NCBI GenBank assembly: GCA_030528445.1
Contig: JAUMYV010000005.1
Coordinates: 1 to 44,842 of the forward strand
Reading direction: 5' to 3'
Origin: Porphyromonadaceae bacterium
GTDB taxonomy: Bacteria > Bacteroidota > Bacteroidia > Bacteroidales > Porphyromonadaceae
Length of the DNA: 44,842 nucleotides
Position 1 is the first letter of the stretch, and each line of letters starts with the position of its first letter. A program made the position numbers and the translations under genes. A model generated the notes under the pieces. It worked only from the letters and a program-made list of their open reading frames with translations. It was not told the DNA's origin and did no database searches. Positions 1 to 6,442 of the stretch are shown here, one piece after another.

Positions 1-196
1 GGGGAAGAGCAAAGGAGTTTGCTGTCCCCTAAAATCCTAATGACAATTCTGGGTTCAATGGTGGCACTTGGCAGAATGTCAAGGCAGCCAAGGAGAGATT
101 GGGCCTATAGTTATACCTGCTATAACGCAAAAGGGGCTGTGGATAGAATCAATTTTATCCACAGCCCCTTTTAGGTAGTATTATCCTGGCTTTCTA
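1..196. other. Left-edge stretch without a supported gene
   Basis: No complete gene is supported here. One plus-strand frame is open from the first base to the stop at about 172-174, but it runs through a terminator hairpin and its translation looks like nothing I recognise. Two hairpins are visible: an imperfect one at 1-29, and one at about 40-82 whose arms are TGACAATTCTG and CAGAATGTCA with one bulged base. A third, strong hairpin at 129-172 is listed separately. The left part may be the tail of a transcript that begins outside the window. Confidence 0.4.
129..172. terminator. Bidirectional intrinsic terminator
   Basis: A perfect 17-bp inverted repeat (arms AAAAGGGGCTGTGGATA and its complement) surrounds a 10-base loop. 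It has an A-run on the left and a T-run on the right, so it can stop transcription from either side. It lies 25 bp past the stop codon of the leftward nitroreductase gene. Its GGGGCTGTGG core recurs in other terminators of this window. Confidence 0.85.
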
Positions 197-832
197 CTAG
201 TAGCGCTCGATCAGTTCGCTCTTGGGGCGACGCACCTTCTTCATCGGGCGCATCCAGTCGCGCGCCTCATCCGAGTAGCCTAGATAAATCATGCTAACGG
301 CTCTGTAGCTCTGCTCCCTAAGTCCAAAAATTTCGTCCACATGCTCTGGGCGAAATCCCTCCACGGGAGTAGACCCAATCTTGAGCTCGGCAGCTTGTGC
401 TAGAGCAAGCCCCATAGCGATATAGGTCTGGCGAGCAGCATGAGCGAAGTTCTGATCGGAGTCCTGCCCCTCGTAGTAAGCACGCTTGAGGAAGTCGGTG
501 TACGAAGAGAAACGGCCATCGGGTAGATCACGCGCTCTGGTCATACGGTTGTAGACCTCGTCGATGCGCTCTGGCGTGTACCTATCCCAAGCTGCGAAGA
601 TGATGATGTGGGAGCACTCACGAGCACAGTCCACATTGGATACCCCCTCGGAAATACGATCCTTGAGATCCTGCCGCTCCACGACCAGCACTTTGTAGGG
701 TTGCAGACCAGAGGAAGTAGGAGTCAGACTAATGGCCTCGAGGATCTTCTCCAGATCCTCCTGATTTATCTTACGGCTAGAGTCATAAGCCTTGACGGCA
801 TAGCGCCACTCTAGATTCTTGAGTAATGACAT
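197..832 (-). CDS. Nitroreductase family NAD(P)H-dependent oxidoreductase
   Basis: This 211-residue protein has the normal length of FMN-dependent nitroreductases (NfsB/YdjA-like). These are soluble flavoenzymes that use NAD(P)H to reduce nitroaromatics, quinones or related electron acceptors. The N-terminal RYAVKAYD segment (residues 10-17) and SLTPTSSGLQPYKVLVV (about 35-51) match the FMN phosphate- and ring-binding region of the family. The C-terminal IYLGYSDE segment is also typical. The start ATG at 832 fits the conserved N-terminus. The gene stands alone on the minus strand and ends at a strong hairpin. The natural substrate cannot be told from sequence, and I see no clear promoter. Confidence 0.88.
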   Translation of the reverse strand: MSLLKNLEWRYAVKAYDSSRKINQEDLEKILEAISLTPTSSGLQPYKVLVVERQDLKDRISEGVSNVDCARECSHIIIFAAWDRYTPERIDEVYNRMTRARDLPDGRFSSYTDFLKRAYYEGQDSDQNFAHAARQTYIAMGLALAQAAELKIGSTPVEGFRPEHVDEIFGLREQSYRAVSMIYLGYSDEARDWMRPMKKVRRPKSELIERY

Positions 833-937
833 ATTCTTAAGTTCTTTATGCTAATTGTGATTGATTCGACTAAACGAATTACCAATATACAACCCCTACG
901 AGAGGTATTGAGTTCATACATCCTTGATTAATCCTTT

Positions 938-968
938 TTTGCTCTTGCTCAATAAGACCGTATCTTTG
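938..968 (+). promoter_or_regulatory. Bacteroidetes-type promoter of the yjdM/phnA-like gene
   Basis: TTTG at 938-941 and TATCTTTG at 961-968 are separated by 19 bp, a full match to the Bacteroidetes primary-sigma consensus. It lies 40 bp before the ATG at 1008. Its position shows that the open frame upstream of 1008 is leader and not coding. Confidence 0.75.
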
Positions 969-1007
969 TCCCACAACGATACATATAGATATAGTAGATC
1001 AAAGATT

Positions 1008-1346
1008 ATGACAGATTATCCAAAGTGCCCACAGTGCCTAGGCGACAATACCTATTTCGATGGTACGACCTACGTTTGCCCCGACTGCGCCCACGAGTTT
1101 AATCCCGAGAGTGAGCCTACAGAGCAAGAGGTCAATGACGTAGCCAAGGACTGCAACGGCACGCCGCTCTCCGACGGCGATGCCGTGACGGTGATCAAAG
1201 ACCTCAAGGTCAAGGGCTCATCCATGGTCATCAAACAAGGCACCAAGGTCAAGAGCATCCGCCTAACCGACAACCCAGAGGAGGTCGACTGCAAGATTGA
1301 CGGCTCGGGCATTGTCCTGAAAACATGCTTCCTACGCAAGGGATAG
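1008..1346 (+). CDS. yjdM: Zinc-ribbon protein of the YjdM/PhnA family
   Basis: This 112-residue protein carries an N-terminal zinc ribbon with Cys7, Cys10, Cys24 and Cys27 (CPQC and CPDC pairs). A C-terminal PhnA-type SH3-like domain follows (about residues 45-112), with the family segments DGDAVTVIKDLKVKGSS and IKQGTKVKSIRL. Family members were once named for alkylphosphonate use, but that role is not supported for most of them. The family length is about 110 residues, which favours the ATG at 1008 over an in-frame codon 84 bases upstream. That extension also overlaps the promoter. The next gene starts 13 bases after the stop, so the two are probably co-transcribed. Confidence 0.88.
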   Translation: MTDYPKCPQCLGDNTYFDGTTYVCPDCAHEFNPESEPTEQEVNDVAKDCNGTPLSDGDAVTVIKDLKVKGSSMVIKQGTKVKSIRLTDNPEEVDCKIDGSGIVLKTCFLRKG

Positions 1347-1359
1347 GAGGACTGGCTTG

Positions 1360-2097
1360 ATGAAAGTATTTCTATGCCCTAGCCCAGAGCTATACCAGCT
1401 ATATCATCGCCCAGAGGCGATCGTCATCATCACAGATATATTCCGCGCCTCTACAACCATGGTCACAGCCCTTGCCAATGGTGCAGCAGGCATCCTACCC
1501 GTAGCCACGGTAGAGGAGACACAAGCTCTAGGACTAGCCAAGGGGTACCTTATGGCAGCCGAGCGACAAGTACGCCGCTGCGACTTTGCCCACTTTGGCA
1601 ATGACCCTCTAGAGTACACCCCAGAGGCTGTCTCTGAGCAACGCATCGTCCTAACTACAACCAACGGCACGCGCTCGCTACGCATCGCCCTAGAGGCAAG
1701 CGCGAAGCAAATCCTCGTCGGTAGCTTCATCAATCTTCCCCAAACGATCGACTACTGCCACAGGCTAGGATCTACAGAGGTTGTCATCGTGGCGGCTGGC
1801 TGGCAGGGACAAGTCTGTGCAGAGGACTGCCTCTATGCAGGAGCATTTGCGACTCTCGCCGAAAAGCAAGGACTGGGAGTAGCCCAGGGCGATATGGCTG
1901 TGATGATGCGCGACCTATGGCGCGAGCACTGCCAGACACTAGAGGCGCGCATGAAGTATATCAAGTGCTCGGAGCACTATGCTCGCCTCGTACACGCTGG
2001 CCATGCCGATGCGGCGGAGTACTGCATGACTATCGGTTCGCACGATCTAGTCGTAGGGCTAGTCGATACGCACGAGGGGTGGTTGGGGCGGCTCTAG
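1360..2097 (+). CDS. comB: 2-phosphosulfolactate phosphatase-like protein (ComB family)
   Basis: This 245-residue protein matches the ComB family, whose archetype dephosphorylates 2-phosphosulfolactate to sulfolactate with Mg2+ in coenzyme M synthesis. The family segments TDIFRASTTMVTALANGA (about residues 25-42) and VLTTTNGTRSLR (about 95-106) are visible, and the length is normal. An AGGAGG ribosome-binding site at 1345-1350 lies 9 bases before the ATG at 1360; a TTG codon directly before it is less likely. It follows the yjdM gene by 13 bases and ends before a hairpin terminator. Bacteroidales are not known to make coenzyme M, so the substrate here is uncertain, perhaps another sulfonate or a different phosphate ester. 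Confidence 0.82.
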   Translation: MKVFLCPSPELYQLYHRPEAIVIITDIFRASTTMVTALANGAAGILPVATVEETQALGLAKGYLMAAERQVRRCDFAHFGNDPLEYTPEAVSEQRIVLTTTNGTRSLRIALEASAKQILVGSFINLPQTIDYCHRLGSTEVVIVAAGWQGQVCAEDCLYAGAFATLAEKQGLGVAQGDMAVMMRDLWREHCQTLEARMKYIKCSEHYARLVHAGHADAAEYCMTIGSHDLVVGLVDTHEGWLGRL

Positions 2098-2114
2098 GAG
2101 TATAACTATAAAAT

Positions 2115-2160
2115 AAAGGGGGCTGTGGACTAGATACAACTTCGTCCACAGCTCCTTCTT
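2115..2160. terminator. Intrinsic terminator between comB and tRNA-Thr
   Basis: The hairpin has arms GGGGCTGTGGAC and GTCCACAGCTCC, with one G-T wobble, around a loop of about 13 bases. It is flanked by A-rich and T-rich sequence. It sits 18 bases after the comB stop and can also act on the leftward tRNA transcript. It belongs to the window-wide GGGGCTGT hairpin family. Confidence 0.75.
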
Positions 2161-2255
2161 TCAGTAGAAACTCACACAAAAACTAAGCCGCATATCCTTC
2201 TGGAGAGAAAGATACACGGCATAGCCAACACACATTAACAACAATCTGATCTCAG

Positions 2256-2328
2256 AGCCGAAAACCGGACTCGAACCGGTGACCTATTCATTACGAATGA
2301 ATTGCTCTACCAACTGAGCTATTTCGGC
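2256..2328 (-). tRNA. tRNA-Thr (anticodon CGT)
   Basis: The minus strand folds into a complete 73-nt cloverleaf. It has a 7-bp acceptor stem (GCCGAAA with TTTCGGC), a D-stem GCTC/GAGC, a 5-bp anticodon stem ATTCA/TGAAT around loop TTCGTAA, a variable loop AGGTC and a T-arm ACCGG-TTCGAGT-CCGGT. The discriminator base is T. The anticodon CGT reads ACG, so the gene is for threonine. No CCA is encoded. A promoter is visible upstream at 2366-2396. Confidence 0.96.
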
Positions 2329-2365
2329 CAATCGAGTTTGGGGTGTCCCACCTCGAAAACGGACG

Positions 2366-2396
2366 CAAAATTAGTTGTTTATTTCAAATCAGCCAA
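2366..2396 (-). promoter_or_regulatory. Promoter of tRNA-Thr
   Basis: On the minus strand, TTG (2396-2394) and TAATTTTG (2373-2366) are separated by 20 bp, matching the Bacteroidetes consensus. The expected start of transcription is a few bases downstream, about 30 bases before the mature tRNA. The upstream box lies inside the last codons of the neighbouring gene that ends at 2379. Confidence 0.6.
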
Positions 2397-2831
2397 GAGA
2401 TTGCCTAAAAAATTATCTAAGTCCTCATTCAAACCCTCCAAAAGGGGCGTCGAAACCTTAACTAAATCATCGTCAAGGAAAAGCAACTCCTCGACCATCT
2501 GGAAGTCCTCGCCCACTAACTCGATGGAGAATGGTCGCTCAAATAGATCATGCTCCCAGAACCCCTTCGCCTTGAGGCGTGCTATGGCATCACGCAGCTG
2601 AGCAATCATATCTTCGCCGATCGAGTTATCCTCTGGACGTATCCAAGAGAAAATCACACTCGTATTGATCAGCTCATCATCATCTCCGTAGAGCGCAATC
2701 TCGCCACGCTTGGCATCGATACGCACGAAGATGTCGCTAAGGCCTGTCTGTAGACGCTTAGGGTTGCTCTCGTCTAGGAGGTCTTCGAAAAGCCTACCTA
2801 GTAACTGAATCTCTTTTTCTGTCGATCCCAT
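2379..2831 (-). CDS. Conserved acidic hypothetical protein downstream of valS
   Basis: I do not recognise a named family for this 150-residue soluble protein. It is rich in Asp and Glu and has no signal peptide, membrane segment or cysteine cluster. Predicted features are a helical N-terminus (EKEIQLLGRLFEDLLDES), a central part likely to form strands (DIFVRIDAKRGEIALYGDDDEL, VIFSWIR) and an acidic helical C-terminus with a LEGLNEDLDNFL segment. It starts 24 bases after the valS stop and so is probably the second gene of a valS operon. Whether it has a translation-related role is unknown. Normal codon use and a sensible amino-acid composition support a real gene. Confidence 0.8.
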   Translation of the reverse strand: MGSTEKEIQLLGRLFEDLLDESNPKRLQTGLSDIFVRIDAKRGEIALYGDDDELINTSVIFSWIRPEDNSIGEDMIAQLRDAIARLKAKGFWEHDLFERPFSIELVGEDFQMVEELLFLDDDLVKVSTPLLEGLNEDLDNFLGNLLADLK

Positions 2832-2855
2832 AATTCTATCTCTTGCTTAGGTTAT

Positions 2856-5477
2856 CTAAAGCATAGCCTTGAGGCTTGCCAAGCTCTGCTCAATGGTAGC
2901 TATACGGCTCTCGGCATCGCTCTTTTTCTTGCGCTCTAGGCTGATCACTTGCTCGGGAGCACGCTGCACGAAGCTCTCGTTGCTGAGTTTCTTCTCCACC
3001 GAAGCCAAGAATTTGCGCTGGTACTCCAGATCGGCCTCTAGCTTGGCAATCTCCTCGGCTGCGTCGATGAGGCCTGCCATGGGTACAGCAAACTCATCCG
3101 TCCCTATTACGAAGCTGATCGCTCCCTCGCTCTTCTGCTCCACACGCTTAATTTCGCTCAAGTTGCAGAGCTTAATCAGCATGGCATCGAGTGCGCTACC
3201 GAAGGCGGGCGAAGCCTCTAAGCTAAGCTCCTCACGGGGAGAGAGATTCTTAGAGGTGCGCACATTGCGCACGGCACTGATGATCTCCTGCGCTTGAGCA
3301 AAACGAGCTAAGAAGTCTTCGTCTACAGCCTCTGGCTCGGGCAGTAGGCAGACCATCAAGCTCTCGCCCTCAGGACGCTCTCGTAGTGCCTGCCATAGCT
3401 CCTCGGTGATGAAGGGCATAAATGGATGCAGATGCGCCAAGAGAGCCTCGAAGAAGTTCTCTGTCTCGGCAAGGGTCGTCGCATCAATCGGCTCTCCGTA
3501 GGCTGGCTTAGCTAGCTCAAGGTACCAAGAGGAGAAGTCATCTCGTATGAGCTTGTAGATCGCCGTAAGCGCTTCGCTGATGCGGTACTTGCTCATCAGA
3601 TCATCAACCTCTAGAGCCACTTGGCTCAAGCGCTGAGCGAACCACTGCCCTGCAAGCCTTGCAGCCTCGGGCTGAGGCCTTGTGGCATCGCACGCCCAAC
3701 CCTTGACCAGGCGGAAGGCATTCCAGATCTTGTTGCAGAAGTTGCGCCCCTGCTCGCATAGAGTCTCGTCGAAGAGAATATCGTTGCCCGCAGGTGCAGA
3801 CATCATCATACCCATACGCACACCGTCGGCTCCGAACTTGTCGATTAGTTCCAGAGGGTCGGGCGAGTTGCCTAGGCTCTTGGACATCTTACGACCGAGC
3901 TTATCGCGGACAATCCCCGTTAGGTAGACATTCTCAAAAGGCTTCTTACCCTTGAATTCATACCCCGCAATAATCATACGTGCGACCCAGAAGAAGAGAA
4001 TATCTGGCCCTGTAACGAGGTCTACCGTGGGGTAATAGTATTTGAAGTCTTCGCTCTCCTCCCCTAGGGCAGGCGTGAAGACGCTGATGGGCCATAGCCA
4101 AGAGGAGAACCACGTATCTAGGCAGTCTTCGTCCTGACGAAGGTTCTCTAGCTTGAGGTTAGGATCCTGCTCGTGAGCTAGTGCCAAGGCCTCCTCGGCC
4201 GTTGCCGCCACCACATAGCCACCGCTAGGCAGGTAGTAGGCAGGTATGCGATGCCCCCACCAGAGCTGTCGGCTCACGCACCAGTCCTTGACGTTCTCCA
4301 TCCAGTGGCGGTAGGTATTCTTAAACTTAGCTGGGTGTAGCTTCACCTCGTCCGTCATCACCGCCTCTAGGGCAGGCTTAGAGAGCTCTGTCATCTTGAG
4401 GAACCACTGCATCGAGAGCTTAGGCTCAATCACAGCATCTGTACGCTCGCTATGCCCTACCTTATTGGTGTATGACTCCACGCGCTCCATCAGACCTGCC
4501 TCGGTGAGGTCTAGCTCGATCTGCTTGCGCACCTCGAAGCGGTCCATACCTGCGTAGCGTCCGCCGTGTTCGTTGAGCGTGGCGTCGTCGTTAAATATAT
4601 CGATGATCTCGAGCTGATGCTTCTCGCCTAGTACATAGTCGTTGATGTCGTGGGCGGGCGTCACCTTGAGGCAGCCTGTACCGAACTCAAGATCTACATA
4701 TTCGTCCTCGATTACTGGCACACTACGCCCGACAATCGGGATAATGAGGCGCTTGCCTCTAAGGTCGTTGTAGCGCTCGTCCTTGGGATTGACACACACA
4801 GCCGTGTCGCCCATGATGGTCTCGGGACGGGTCGTGGCGACCACTACGTAGCGATCCTCTCCCTCTACATAGTAGCGCAGATAATAGAGCTTGCCCTGCT
4901 GCTCCTTGTAGATAACCTCCTCGTCGCTCAGGGCAGTGCGTGCGGCGGGATCCCAGTTGACCACACGTACCCCGCGATAGATAAGCCCCTTGCGGTATAG
5001 ATCGACGAATACGTCTAGCACGCTCTGGCTACGTACCTCGTCCATCGTGAAGGCAGTGCGCTCCCAGTCGCAGCTAGCGCCTAGACGCTTGAGCTGCTCT
5101 AGGATAATCCCCCCATGCTCACGTGTCCACTCCCAAGCATGCTCTAGGAAGGCCTCTCTGCTGAGGTCTGTCTTCTTGATACCTTGGCTAGCTAGTCTTG
5201 CCACTACTTTGGCTTCTGTGGCGATAGAGGCGTGGTCTGTACCGGGTACCCAGCAAGCGTTGAACCCCTTCATGCGGGCGCGACGCACCAGAATATCCTG
5301 AATTGTATTGTTGAGCATATGCCCCATGTGGAGGACTCCCGTAACGTTGGGTGGCGGTATCACGATGGTGTAGGCCTGACGCTGATCGGGGGTAGAGTGG
5401 AAGAAGCCCTGCTTCATCCAGTAATCGTACCATTTGCCTTCTACTGAGGCGGGGTTATATTTAGCTGCTAATTCCAT
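2856..5477 (-). CDS. valS: Valine--tRNA ligase
   Basis: This 873-residue class I aminoacyl-tRNA synthetase charges tRNA-Val with valine and proofreads threonine through its CP1 editing domain. The signature HMGH is at residues 50-53, after [10 protein letters not shown], and KMSKS begins at about residue 530 ([10 protein letters not shown]). The editing domain spans roughly 190-340 and the anticodon-binding helical domain roughly 600-740. The C-terminal coiled-coil arm of ValS is present (about 800-873, Lys/Glu rich). The length is normal. The start ATG at 5477 is the first in frame and places the N-terminal [18 protein letters not shown] at the family's usual position. A TATCTTTG box lies 27 bases upstream. 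Confidence 0.98.
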   Translation of the reverse strand: MELAAKYNPASVEGKWYDYWMKQGFFHSTPDQRQAYTIVIPPPNVTGVLHMGHMLNNTIQDILVRRARMKGFNACWVPGTDHASIATEAKVVARLASQGIKKTDLSREAFLEHAWEWTREHGGIILEQLKRLGASCDWERTAFTMDEVRSQSVLDVFVDLYRKGLIYRGVRVVNWDPAARTALSDEEVIYKEQQGKLYYLRYYVEGEDRYVVVATTRPETIMGDTAVCVNPKDERYNDLRGKRLIIPIVGRSVPVIEDEYVDLEFGTGCLKVTPAHDINDYVLGEKHQLEIIDIFNDDATLNEHGGRYAGMDRFEVRKQIELDLTEAGLMERVESYTNKVGHSERTDAVIEPKLSMQWFLKMTELSKPALEAVMTDEVKLHPAKFKNTYRHWMENVKDWCVSRQLWWGHRIPAYYLPSGGYVVAATAEEALALAHEQDPNLKLENLRQDEDCLDTWFSSWLWPISVFTPALGEESEDFKYYYPTVDLVTGPDILFFWVARMIIAGYEFKGKKPFENVYLTGIVRDKLGRKMSKSLGNSPDPLELIDKFGADGVRMGMMMSAPAGNDILFDETLCEQGRNFCNKIWNAFRLVKGWACDATRPQPEAARLAGQWFAQRLSQVALEVDDLMSKYRISEALTAIYKLIRDDFSSWYLELAKPAYGEPIDATTLAETENFFEALLAHLHPFMPFITEELWQALRERPEGESLMVCLLPEPEAVDEDFLARFAQAQEIISAVRNVRTSKNLSPREELSLEASPAFGSALDAMLIKLCNLSEIKRVEQKSEGAISFVIGTDEFAVPMAGLIDAAEEIAKLEADLEYQRKFLASVEKKLSNESFVQRAPEQVISLERKKKSDAESRIATIEQSLASLKAML

Positions 5478-5503
5478 TGATTACTATTATCGTTCTAAGC
5501 ATA

Positions 5504-5511
5504 CAAAGATA
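5504..5511 (-). promoter_or_regulatory. Probable -7 box of valS
   Basis: On the minus strand the sequence reads TATCTTTG, a full match to TAnnTTTG, 27 bases before the valS ATG. No TTG is found at the expected 19-21 bp further upstream, so only half of the promoter is supported. Confidence 0.5.
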
Positions 5512-5831
5512 AGGATAATGGCTTATTCTCCATCAGCACAAGGGGCAACAAATCTTTTGTCCGATACTTACATCCCATTGAGCTATCACCATTTTATTCG
5601 CAGCTATATGCTCAAATGCTGGCTGATGGGCGGTGCATAAGTAGTGGATAAACGGTGTACACCTCTCATCCAACGCTCGCCTTCGTCTATATTAGTGGGA
5701 TAAGACTTTTGCACATCTACCCCATGCATGATGTGCAATTCTTCTTACATTATATTATCCCTAATCTCCATCAACTCAAAAATCTGCAGAAGTTTCAGAG
5801 GCTTGCCGTATTGTTGATTGAATAAGAAACA

Positions 5832-5885
5832 TCCGTCCTACGTATTCGTTCCGCCCGTTGGTCGGCGACGCAGCACGCGGCGTCG
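5832..5885. repeat. Short dispersed repeat, copy 1
   Basis: This ~54-bp block, with core GCCCGTTGG, GGCGACGC and TCGCTACA, recurs with scattered differences at about 20225-20276. It contains a hairpin with arms GCGACGC and GCGTCGC. Both copies are in non-coding DNA. Confidence 0.65.
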
Positions 5886-5950
5886 CTACAAGCCGAAGAC
5901 AACCACCAGAAAATCCCAGGATTTTAGAAAATCGGTTTTTCGTGTTTTTA

Positions 5951-6356
5951 GTTAAAAGGTGTAAATAGAATTGGCTCAATTTGGGCGAACCGACTGAGCA
6001 ATTTGGGGGCGATTGGTTCGCTCTCGCGGAAAAACTCAGAGAGATTTTTTCGGATTAGTCCTACAATCCGCCGCGATGTGTGCACACATCCGAAAAGATT
6101 AGTGCAGAGAAATTCTGAAATCGAAGCTTCGCTTAGATTAAATCAGGCCAAATGCGATTTTATACAACTCATTATTAGCAATATACAAATCAAGCGCTTT
6201 AAGGGGTTGTTTTTATTCGACTGGGGTCAAGTGCCCAAACGAGGTCGGACGCAACCTAGAGCCTCCTAGGCGCCAAATACGCGGTCTGACGTTTTTGGCT
6301 CCTCCCCAAAGCATTTCTCTCATCAACATTCTGAAAAATGGTCTAAAATATAAATC
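5951..6356. repeat. Dispersed ~400-bp intergenic element, copy A
   Basis: By eye this segment aligns with 28663-29071 over nearly equal lengths. The best block, at about 6018-6121, is roughly 90% identical. Further matches occur at about 6190-6280 (the CAAACGAGGT and CAAATACGCG words) and 6320-6356 (CATCAACATTCTGAAA, then GGTCTAAAATATAAATC). It carries a 16-bp perfect palindrome at 6075-6090 (GATGTGTGCACACATC) nested in a hairpin whose arms TTTTCGGAT and ATCCGAAAA span 6047-6096. Open frames are not conserved between the copies, so it is judged non-coding. It ends 87 bases before the next plus-strand gene. Confidence 0.7.
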
Positions 6357-6408
6357 TCGCCTTTAGCAGAGACGGGCTCCGTGTAGGGGTAGAGTGGAGG
6401 CAATTCTG

Positions 6409-6416
6409 TACCTTTG
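6409..6416 (+). promoter_or_regulatory. -7 box of the LtaS-like gene
   Basis: TACCTTTG matches TAnnTTTG and lies 26 bases before the ATG at 6443. The upstream TTG element is not clear at the expected distance, so the call rests on the -7 box and its position. Confidence 0.55.
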
Positions 6417-6442
6417 AACCTCGTTATAGCAATGAATACAAG

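Larger units (their letters stand above)
5478..6442. other. 965-bp gene-free region between valS and the LtaS-like gene
   Basis: No convincing gene is found here; the small open frames overlap repeats and do not keep frame between repeat copies. The stretch holds the valS promoter, a short repeat at about 5832-5885, a ~400-bp dispersed element at 5951-6356 and the promoter of the rightward gene. The part at 5512-5830 shows nothing I can name. Confidence 0.6.

Noticed and set aside
6003..6269. An 88-codon plus-strand open frame inside the ~400-bp repeat.
   Set aside because: The matching copy at 28663-29071 has an extra base in a poly-A run and stops in this frame, so the frame is not conserved.
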